A stretch of DNA of 9,540 nt from Tannerella sp. (lineage in GTDB: Bacteria > Bacteroidota > Bacteroidia > Bacteroidales > Tannerellaceae), in contig JAITPL010000116.1 of the NCBI GenBank assembly GCA_031289445.1, positions 1-9,540 of the forward strand. Direction: 5' to 3'. The translations under genes and the position numbers were made by a program. The notes beneath the pieces are model-generated. The model did not search any database, was not told the DNA's origin, and saw nothing but the letters and a program-made list of their open reading frames with translations. Each line of letters begins with the position of its first letter. The stretch's first letter is position 1. This document shows, one piece after another, positions 1 to 6,808 of this stretch.

Positions 1-780
1 GCGAAAGAAGTTATAAAAGTATTGGCTATCGGAAACAGTTTTTCCGAAGATGCCCTGGAAGAACATTTGTATCAGTTGTCCGCAGCTGCCGGCGACAGTC
101 TGGTTATCGGAAATGCGTACATCGGAGGCTGTTCTTTGGAAAGGCACCGGGACAATGCCGACACGGATGCCGCAGCCTACGAATACCGTAAAATAACGGG
201 CGGAACAATGACAAACACCGCCGGCAAAACCCTGCTGAACATCCTGCAAGACGAGCCTTGGGATTACATTTCCGTTCAGCAAGTAAGCCAGCTTTCGGGT
301 ATGTACGACAGCTATTTTCCTTTCCTGACGGAGCTGATAGCTTACGTAAAAAGCCATGTCGTAGAAGGAAGCAAGCCGACATTAGTGTTGCACCGTACTT
401 GGGCGTATGCGGAAAGCTCCACTCACGGTGGATTCGTCAATTACAATAAAAATCAGGGCGTCATGTACAGCGCAATCGTATCCGCTACCGACAAAGTGCT
501 TGCCGATGTTGCCGACCTTGCATTTATCGTCCCTGCCGGAACAGCCATTCAAAACGGACGAAGCAGTTCTTTGGGAGACGTCTTTTGCCGTGACGGTTAT
601 CACCTGCAAAAGCCTTTGGGACGTTACACTGCCGCTTGCGTGTGGTTTGAGAAACTTACCGGAAAAAGCGTTGTCGGAAACACCTACGCTCCCGACGGAC
701 TGAGTCCGGTTGAAGTAAGCATAGCACAAAATGCCGCCCATTACGCCGTTCTGCAACCGGATGCAGTCACTTTCAAATAA
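1..780 (+). CDS. DUF4886 family protein, SGNH-hydrolase-like, 5'-truncated
   Basis: The reading frame is open from base 1 to the TAA at 778-780, so the N-terminus (probably including a signal peptide) lies outside the window. A TTG at 22-24 could be taken as a start, but it falls inside the first conserved strand (VLAIGNSFS) and is unlikely to be one. The SGNH/GDSL signatures are visible: GNSFS at about 31-45 (candidate nucleophile Ser, codon 37-39), a GGCSLERH block near 126-150 for the glycine block, and DGYH at 592-603, supplying the Asp/His pair before a helix ending in TGK. This pattern matches the DUF4886 family, which is common in Bacteroidales and often found near carbohydrate genes. 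The biochemical role is not established; esterase or deacetylase activity is only inference from the fold. The gene ends 63 nt before the regulator on the same strand. It may belong to an upstream operon rather than to the fructan locus. Confidence 0.8.
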   Translation, partial: AKEVIKVLAIGNSFSEDALEEHLYQLSAAAGDSLVIGNAYIGGCSLERHRDNADTDAAAYEYRKITGGTMTNTAGKTLLNILQDEPWDYISVQQVSQLSGMYDSYFPFLTELIAYVKSHVVEGSKPTLVLHRTWAYAESSTHGGFVNYNKNQGVMYSAIVSATDKVLADVADLAFIVPAGTAIQNGRSSSLGDVFCRDGYHLQKPLGRYTAACVWFEKLTGKSVVGNTYAPDGLSPVEVSIAQNAAHYAVLQPDAVTFK

Positions 781-786
781 AAGTCT

Positions 787-794
787 TACCTTTG
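787..794 (+). promoter_or_regulatory. Putative -7 promoter box for the regulator gene
   Basis: TACCTTTG matches the Bacteroidota -7 consensus TAnnTTTG and lies 49 nt before the regulator ATG, in the gap after the DUF4886 stop. No good TTTG -33 element is seen 19-21 bp upstream, since that stretch lies in the end of the DUF4886 gene. The call therefore rests on the -7 match and its position. It suggests the regulator can be transcribed independently of the upstream gene. Confidence 0.5.
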
Positions 795-843
795 CACCTT
801 AAATTCAATATTAAAATGCGAAATTGAAGAGAAGTTATGAGCT

Positions 844-3558
844 ATGAAACATATCCGAAACACACTATTAGTAATTCTTTATGCAGTATCTGCGGTTCAG
901 TGCAATCCTCTAAAAAAAGAGTCGAAGATTGTTATCGGGCTTTCGCAGTGCATGCTTGATGATGCCTGGCGTCAAACAATGATTCGTGCAGTGCGTATTG
1001 AGGCCTCTAACTATGATAACATCGAGTTGGATATACGTAATGCCGATACTAACAACAAGCAGCAAATAGAGCAGATACGCGAACTTATCGCAATGGGTGT
1101 GGATGTGCTGATTATTTCGCCCAACGAATCGGAGCCGCTGACTTCGGTAGCCGAAGAAGCTTATCGTGCCGGTATTCCTACTATCATCACCGACCGCAAG
1201 GTCAATACCGATTTATACACCACCTTTGTCGGATCCAACAATTATGAGATAGGCAAGAGCGCCGGCAGTTATGCTATGGGGTATTTGCCACAAAATGCCG
1301 TTATACTTGAAGTCTGGGGATTATCCACCTCTTCGCCTGCTCAGGAGCGTCATGAAGGCTTTGTGGATGCTTTAAGCAGTCGGCCTGACCTTACCTTTGT
1401 AGGGCTACAGGGCGAGTGGCGCTATGATACAACGGCAATACGCATAAAACGCGCTCGTTTGCCCGAAAAAATCGACTTTGTTTATGCACACAACGATATG
1501 ATGGCCATTGCGGTGCGTGAATTTTTCGTGAAGAAAGATTCTATTGAAGGCCACAAGATTCATATCATAGGTGTGGATGCCGTTCCGGGGGCGGGTTTGG
1601 AAGCTGTTGCCGACGGGCGCATCAATACCTCTTTCATGTATCCCACCGGCGGCGAGCAGATAGTACGGGCTGCGGTGCGCCTTGCCGGGGGTTTACCGGT
1701 CGATAAGTTCATCCCTCTACAGTCGGCGCTTGTAGATAAGACTGTAGCGAGTACGCTCTTGTTGCAGTCGGCGCAAATAATTAATTATCAGCAACGCATA
1801 GAAACTCAAAGGTCGCGAATTGACACTCTGTTCAATCGTTTTAATTTTCTGCAAAGTTCACTTTCCATAATATCCGTTTTGATGATAGGATTTATTATCC
1901 TTACCGTTTATGCTTTCCGCATCAATCGCAAGCTAAATAACGCAAACACCACCTTGAAAGAGATAAACCGCAAGGAAGAGGAGCAGCGTCACAAACTGAT
2001 AGAACTGAATGCCGAAATAAAGGAGGTTACGGCGCAGAAGATGCAGTTCTTCATCAATGTTTCGCACGAGGTAAGGACGCCGCTGACGCTTATTCTTTCG
2101 CCTCTCGAAAAGATACTGCCTCTTTTGAAGGAATCGCAGTATTTTGCCGATTTACAGTTGATTCACAAAAATGCAGAGCGTTTGTTACGGGTCATAAATC
2201 AACTGCTTGACTTCCGCAAAATAGAAGAGCGTAAAGAAAAGATGAAAATACGGGAGGTTGAAATAGTCGGTTTCACTCGCGAGGTTATGTCGTTTTTCAA
2301 CAGTATGGCGACAGTCAGGCACATTTCCTACACTTTTACTGCTCACGTAAAGAAGTGTCAGATATGGATAGATACGGATATGATAGAGAAAACGCTGGTC
2401 AATTTGCTGTCTAATGCGTTCAAGTTCACACCCGAACACGGTAATATCAGTGTCTGTTTTTCTATGCAGGAAGATATTATTTACATCGTTGTTGAGGATT
2501 CGGGTTGCGGTATCAGCGCTGAAAAACTACCTTTTATCTTCGACCTTTTCTACACCGACAATTGTTCGTCGGGGACAGGTATCGGGCTACATCTTGCGCA
2601 GGAATATGTCAGGATGCACAAAGGATCCATCACGGTCGAGAGCAAGCCGGGGCAGTTTACTCGCTTCACTGTCAGTTTGTCTGCCGACAAGGCTCATCTT
2701 AAAGGCAGCAATGCGGCTGAAGATGATATTTCGCCGGTGTCGTACGAAGCTTCGCAACTGGACGACAGCGAGACAAAGGCGCTGTTATCGTCTGCTTATC
2801 CATACACTGTATTGGTTGTAGAGGATGATGAAGAGGTGCGCAACTATCTTGAGCGTGAATTGAAAGAACTTTTTACCGTGCTTACCGCCTCAAATGGGAC
2901 AGAGGCAATCGCGATTCTTGAAAAGGATGATGTATCGTTAGTCTTGAGCGATGTTATGATGCCTAACATGAACGGATTTGACTTGTGCCGTTATATAAAG
3001 ACCGGCATTTCGTTCAGTCATATTCCGGTAATAATACTGACGGCGCTTACCGAAGATCGTCAGCGATTGTACGGCATTTCGAGAGGAGCCGACGGTTACA
3101 TACAGAAGCCGTTCAGTTTACCATACGTGAAAGTGAGGATTATTCGCCTGCTTGAAGAAAGAAAGAAACTGCGCGAACAGTTACTGCAAAAGTTGAAAGA
3201 TGGCCATCTGCTGCTTACCGAGCCGGAAAAGGCCGACAATATTGAAGACCGTTTCATGCGACGTTTCCTTGCGAAAATTGAAGAGGTATATACCGATTCC
3301 GAATACAATATCGAGAGACTGAGCGAGGTGTTGGGATTGTCGCGAGGACATCTGCACCGCAAGATAAAAGAACTGACAGGCCTTCCCCCTGTTGATTTTT
3401 TGCGCAACTACCGTTTAAATAAGGCTGCACAGCTATTACGTAAAAATAACCTTACCATCAGCGAGATAGCCTATCAAACCGGTTTCTCTTCGCCTGCCTA
3501 TTTCGCTAAATGTTTCAAATCGGTTTACGATATAACGCCCACCGAGTACTGTAAATAG
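844..3558 (+). CDS. Hybrid two-component system sensor/regulator, BT1754-type, fructan locus activator
   Basis: This 904-residue protein senses in the periplasm and binds DNA in the cytoplasm. Domains in order: signal peptide (about 1-20); type I periplasmic-binding-protein domain of the RbsB class (about 28-300); a juxtamembrane coil; one transmembrane helix (about 340-358); a second coil; HisKA with SHEVRTPLTL (phospho-His H408); HATPase with N box around N520-N524, G1 DSGCG at D552-G556 and G2 GTGIG at G577-G581; receiver with E660/D661/D662, phospho-acceptor D703, T733 and K755; AraC-type helix-turn-helix (about 820-904). All key kinase and receiver residues are present, so it looks functional. 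The sensor is a sugar-binding-protein fold rather than the beta-propeller/Y_Y_Y type. In B. thetaiotaomicron, BT1754 of this architecture binds fructose and activates its fructan locus; the same ligand here is inferred. Cys20 follows A-V-Q, a poor lipobox, so lipidation is doubtful. The ATG at 844 is chosen because it gives the signal peptide. Confidence 0.93.
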   Translation: MKHIRNTLLVILYAVSAVQCNPLKKESKIVIGLSQCMLDDAWRQTMIRAVRIEASNYDNIELDIRNADTNNKQQIEQIRELIAMGVDVLIISPNESEPLTSVAEEAYRAGIPTIITDRKVNTDLYTTFVGSNNYEIGKSAGSYAMGYLPQNAVILEVWGLSTSSPAQERHEGFVDALSSRPDLTFVGLQGEWRYDTTAIRIKRARLPEKIDFVYAHNDMMAIAVREFFVKKDSIEGHKIHIIGVDAVPGAGLEAVADGRINTSFMYPTGGEQIVRAAVRLAGGLPVDKFIPLQSALVDKTVASTLLLQSAQIINYQQRIETQRSRIDTLFNRFNFLQSSLSIISVLMIGFIILTVYAFRINRKLNNANTTLKEINRKEEEQRHKLIELNAEIKEVTAQKMQFFINVSHEVRTPLTLILSPLEKILPLLKESQYFADLQLIHKNAERLLRVINQLLDFRKIEERKEKMKIREVEIVGFTREVMSFFNSMATVRHISYTFTAHVKKCQIWIDTDMIEKTLVNLLSNAFKFTPEHGNISVCFSMQEDIIYIVVEDSGCGISAEKLPFIFDLFYTDNCSSGTGIGLHLAQEYVRMHKGSITVESKPGQFTRFTVSLSADKAHLKGSNAAEDDISPVSYEASQLDDSETKALLSSAYPYTVLVVEDDEEVRNYLERELKELFTVLTASNGTEAIAILEKDDVSLVLSDVMMPNMNGFDLCRYIKTGISFSHIPVIILTALTEDRQRLYGISRGADGYIQKPFSLPYVKVRIIRLLEERKKLREQLLQKLKDGHLLLTEPEKADNIEDRFMRRFLAKIEEVYTDSEYNIERLSEVLGLSRGHLHRKIKELTGLPPVDFLRNYRLNKAAQLLRKNNLTISEIAYQTGFSSPAYFAKCFKSVYDITPTEYCK

Positions 3559-3560
3559 AT

Positions 3561-3568
3561 TACTTTTG
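3561..3568 (+). promoter_or_regulatory. Possible second (distal) -7 box upstream of susC
   Basis: TACTTTTG, three bases after the regulator stop, is identical to the better-placed box at 3653-3660 and fits TAnnTTTG. Any -33 element would lie inside the regulator's last codons and none is obvious. It may be a weak distal promoter, or a chance match in T-rich sequence. Confidence 0.25.
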
Positions 3569-3580
3569 TTACATTTCAAT

Positions 3581-3607
3581 CACATTTGTCTCCATGCGAC
3601 AAATGTG
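3581..3607. repeat. Perfect 10-bp inverted repeat (operator or terminator stem)
   Basis: CACATTTGTC at 3581-3590 and GACAAATGTG at 3598-3607 are exact reverse complements around a 7-base spacer. The element lies 22 bases after the regulator stop, and its centre is about 60 bases upstream of the predicted susC -7 box. That position suits an activator site for the AraC-type domain of the regulator. It could instead be a transcription terminator stem for the regulator, but the stem is AT-rich and is not followed by a clean T-run (next bases ctaaagtttg). The symmetry is directly seen; the role is inferred. Confidence 0.7.
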
Positions 3608-3628
3608 CTAAAGTTTGTTTGATTTGTT

Positions 3629-3660
3629 ATTGCCCGTCGATAATGATATGTTTACTTTTG
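3629..3660 (+). promoter_or_regulatory. Putative susC promoter (-33 and -7)
   Basis: A -7 box TACTTTTG at 3653-3660 fits TAnnTTTG. An ATTG at 3629-3632 sits 20 bp upstream, within the 19-21 bp spacing usual for the Bacteroidota -33 element (TTTG or TTG). Transcription would start near 3667, giving a leader of roughly 30 nt before the susC ATG at 3699. This is the best-formed promoter candidate in the window and lies downstream of the inverted repeat at 3581-3607, as expected for a regulator-activated susC promoter. Confidence 0.6.
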
Positions 3661-3670
3661 CCGTCGATAA
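3634..3670 (+). repeat. 10-bp direct repeat flanking the susC -7 box
   Basis: CCGTCGATAA occurs exactly at 3634-3643 and again at 3661-3670, 27 bp apart start to start. The first copy is in the -33/-7 spacer and the second begins directly after the -7 box. Both copies are followed by a similar AT-rich tail (tgatatg and atcatg). The repeat is directly visible. A role as a protein-binding site is inference, and a local duplication is an alternative. Confidence 0.6.
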
Positions 3671-3698
3671 ATCATGTCAAACAAAATTATATTATCAA

Positions 3699-6600
3699 AT
3701 GAAAGTAAGAAGTTTATTTAGAAAGATGTGTGTCATAGTCAGTCTATTATTCATGACATATATTATGTACGCACAGCAAACGGCAGTAACAGGTACGGTC
3801 ATTTCGGCTACCGACAATGAGCCGGTTACAGGTGCATCTGTCGTAGAGAAAGGTACTACTAACGGTATCGTTACCGATGCTGACGGTCAGTTTATCCTCA
3901 ACGTCTCTAAAGGCGCTACTTTGCAAATCAGTTATATAGGATATATAACGCAGGAAGTGTCGGTTGAAGAAAATGCTACCTTGCATATCGTTTTGAAGGA
4001 AAATGTGATGGAGCTGTCGGACGTTGTTGTTACCGGCTATTCATCGCAGAAGAAAGCCGACCTGACAGGCGCAGTCAGCGTAGTCAAGATTACAGACGTC
4101 GAAGACGTCAACTCCGGCAATATTATGCAGGCGTTGAAGGGACGTGTGGCGGGTATGCAAGTATCGACAAGCGGAGCGCCTGACGGCAGCGCCACTATCA
4201 GGATACGAGGCGTCGGCACACTGGGAAACAACGACCCTTTGTATATTATTGACGGCGTACCTACCAAGCGGTCGATGTCGGAACTCAATCCCAATGACAT
4301 AGAGAGCATTCAGGTATTGAAAGACGCTTCGTCGGCAAGCATTTACGGGTCACGCGCGGCAAACGGCGTAATCATCATCACTACAAAAAAAGGCAAAACA
4401 GGCGAAACGAAGGTGGACTTTCGAGCTTCGACCACTATTCAGAACTATGCACAGTCGCTTAGCCTGCTCAACACCGAGCAGCGAGGATGGGTGCAGTGGC
4501 GAGCTGCCTTGAACGACGGCACAGATCCTGATTTCGGAGTATATCAGTTTAAGTGGCACGGTGAGAATGGCAACGAAATACTGGATGAAGTCGTTCTTTC
4601 GGAGTATCTTGATGCCGACAAGACAATGAAACCGGCCGATACCGACTGGCAGAAAGAAGTCGGGCGGACAGGCGTGGTGCAAAACTACAACATGACGGTT
4701 ACATCAGGCAACCAAAAGGGCAACACACAGTTTTCGCTTGACTATTTCGACAATCAGGGAACAGTGAAAGGTACTTATTTCAACAGGTTGTCGGCGCGTC
4801 TGAACTCCGATTTCAATCTTGTGAAAAACGTTCTCAAGATTGGCGAAAACCTGTCGGTAACAAAGTTTCGCAAATCGCTGATTGACGCACCTTCTATTCT
4901 CGGACAGACTCACGAGATTTGGCCTATCGTCCCTGTGCATACCGTTGACGGCGAAGGTTGGGGAGGCCCTGTAGGCGGTATGAGCGACCGTCAGAATCCG
5001 TCGCGCATCATAGAGGACAACAAGCAAAACCATGAAGATTTCGTGCGTATTTTCGGTGATGTTCATATAGATATTGAGCCGCTACAAGGGTTGCTGTTCC
5101 GTTCGAGATTCGGCATGGATTATTTCGGATACTGGCAACGTAACATGCAGTTGACGTATGTATCGGGCTATATGTCCGAAGATGTCAACCGAGTGAACAA
5201 CTATGCCAATTACGGCGGTAACTGGATATTGAGTAATACCCTCAATTACAGATTCGATATAGGCAAGAGCAATTTCGATATACTTGCCGGACAGGAATTA
5301 ATCAAGTATCAGTACGAGACTTTCTCGGCAGGGCGTGATGACTTTGCTCTCGAAACACCCGACTACATGTATATTGACGTCGGTACCGGCGAGAAGCGTG
5401 TAGGTGGCTCCGGCACAAGTTATGCGCTGGCGTCGTTATTCGGCAAGGCTAACTACAGTTACGACAATCGCTATCTACTCTCGGCCACCCTGCGTTATGA
5501 CGGCTCATCACGCTTCGGCGAGAACAACCGTTGGGGTACGTTTCCTGCATTTTCAGCCGGATGGCGATTAAGTCAGGAACAGTTCTTTGCAGACGCTTTC
5601 ACGCAAGTATCCGACTTGAAACTGCGCTACGGATACGGCAAGACCGGTAATCAGGAAATAGGCGATTATGCCTCGTACGGTATCTATCAGGCCTTGTACG
5701 GCTCCAATCCTACATGGGAGCCTGACTATGGAACGGCCTATAATATATCGGGCAGCGGAAGCGGCACGATGCCTTCAGGGTACAGACGCTTACAAATGGC
5801 CAATCCCAACCTCAAATGGGAAGGAACGACACAAAATAACATTGGGCTTGATCTTGGACTTTATAATCAGAAATTTACTTTCACATTTGACTATTTCACA
5901 AAATTCACGGAAGATATTTTGATAAGACCTGCCTATATTGCTACAATCGGCGAAGGAGGCGAGCGTTGGGTTAATGGAGCTTCGATGAAGAATACAGGCT
6001 TTGAAGCTGTAGTCATATATAATGAAAAACTTGGCGATCTCGATTTCGCAATAGCAGCTAACGCCTCTCATTATGATAATAAGATAACAAAACTGCCGGA
6101 GGATGTAGTCGGCTCGTATGCCGGCAACGGTAACGATCAGACGATTTTAGGGCGGTCGCTGACTTCGATGTACGGATACAAGGCCGACGGAATTTTTCGT
6201 ACGCAGGCAGAAGTTGACGCGCACGTCGCGCAGCCCGGCAAGGGCATAGGCCGAATGCGCTACGCTAACACTAACGGCGATGACAAAATAAATGACGACG
6301 ACCGAGTGTGGCTCGGAGACCGCGACCCCGATTTACTCTACGGCGTGAATATTTCCGCCAAGTGGAAAGACTTCGATTTAAGTATGTTCTGGAACGGCGT
6401 AGCGGGAATACAAGTGGATAACGGAGTGAAACGCTATTCTGACTTTATCAGTTTCTTCAGCGGTCATAACTACGGAGACCGGACACTTGACGCATGGTCG
6501 CCTCAAAATCCCAACTCCACTATCCCGGCGCTCTCGCTCAATGATGTGAACAACGAATCCCGCTTCTCATCATACTTCATTGAAAATGCTTCATATCTGA

Positions 6601-6800
6601 AACTTGCAAGTCTGGAACTGGGATATACCGTTCCAAAACTTGATGGCCTTGATTTTCTGAGGAATGCACGCTTATATTTCCTTGGCGAAAATATAGCTGC
6701 GATTTACAGTAAGAGTTTCACAGGCATCGACCCTGAAGTCCCCAATCTGGCTTATCCTATCCCCTTTTCATTAACTTTTGGTATTAACGTAACATTCTGA
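3699..6800 (+). CDS. SusC/RagA-family TonB-dependent outer-membrane transporter
   Basis: This protein imports oligosaccharide across the outer membrane with TonB energy, in complex with the SusD protein encoded 8 nt downstream. With the ATG at 3699 it has 1033 residues, normal for the family. Features in order: signal peptide (about 1-25, ending MYA before QQ); carboxypeptidase-D-regulatory-like domain (about 28-103); TonB-box-like stretch ELSDVVVTGY (105-114); plug (about 118-235) with RIRG at 168-171 and DGVP at 185-188; then the beta-barrel to the terminal phenylalanine (INVTF). There is no STN domain, which fits control by a hybrid two-component regulator rather than a sigma/anti-sigma pair. 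The frame stays open upstream to a TTG at 3615, but that stretch holds the promoter, while 3699 gives a proper signal peptide. Fructan as cargo is inferred from the GH32 and BT1754-type neighbours. Confidence 0.95.
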   Translation: MKVRSLFRKMCVIVSLLFMTYIMYAQQTAVTGTVISATDNEPVTGASVVEKGTTNGIVTDADGQFILNVSKGATLQISYIGYITQEVSVEENATLHIVLKENVMELSDVVVTGYSSQKKADLTGAVSVVKITDVEDVNSGNIMQALKGRVAGMQVSTSGAPDGSATIRIRGVGTLGNNDPLYIIDGVPTKRSMSELNPNDIESIQVLKDASSASIYGSRAANGVIIITTKKGKTGETKVDFRASTTIQNYAQSLSLLNTEQRGWVQWRAALNDGTDPDFGVYQFKWHGENGNEILDEVVLSEYLDADKTMKPADTDWQKEVGRTGVVQNYNMTVTSGNQKGNTQFSLDYFDNQGTVKGTYFNRLSARLNSDFNLVKNVLKIGENLSVTKFRKSLIDAPSILGQTHEIWPIVPVHTVDGEGWGGPVGGMSDRQNPSRIIEDNKQNHEDFVRIFGDVHIDIEPLQGLLFRSRFGMDYFGYWQRNMQLTYVSGYMSEDVNRVNNYANYGGNWILSNTLNYRFDIGKSNFDILAGQELIKYQYETFSAGRDDFALETPDYMYIDVGTGEKRVGGSGTSYALASLFGKANYSYDNRYLLSATLRYDGSSRFGENNRWGTFPAFSAGWRLSQEQFFADAFTQVSDLKLRYGYGKTGNQEIGDYASYGIYQALYGSNPTWEPDYGTAYNISGSGSGTMPSGYRRLQMANPNLKWEGTTQNNIGLDLGLYNQKFTFTFDYFTKFTEDILIRPAYIATIGEGGERWVNGASMKNTGFEAVVIYNEKLGDLDFAIAANASHYDNKITKLPEDVVGSYAGNGNDQTILGRSLTSMYGYKADGIFRTQAEVDAHVAQPGKGIGRMRYANTNGDDKINDDDRVWLGDRDPDLLYGVNISAKWKDFDLSMFWNGVAGIQVDNGVKRYSDFISFFSGHNYGDRTLDAWSPQNPNSTIPALSLNDVNNESRFSSYFIENASYLKLASLELGYTVPKLDGLDFLRNARLYFLGENIAAIYSKSFTGIDPEVPNLAYPIPFSLTFGINVTF

Positions 6801-6808
6801 CAATAATT

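Noticed and set aside
22..24. TTG as the start of the DUF4886 gene
   Set aside because: It falls within the first conserved beta-strand, and the frame is open to base 1, so the true start lies outside the window.
804..828. TTCAAT/ATTGAA inverted repeat before the regulator
   Set aside because: Only 6 bp with a 13-base spacer in AT-rich sequence; expected by chance and not a convincing operator or terminator.
837..846. Upstream ATG at 837 as the regulator start
   Set aside because: It is in a different frame that does not read into the regulator; the ATG at 844 gives a signal peptide and the correct frame.
3615..3698. Extension of the susC reading frame upstream to a TTG at 3615
   Set aside because: The stretch contains the promoter boxes and direct repeat, and the extra residues would put a non-signal-like leader in front of an otherwise normal signal peptide starting at 3699.
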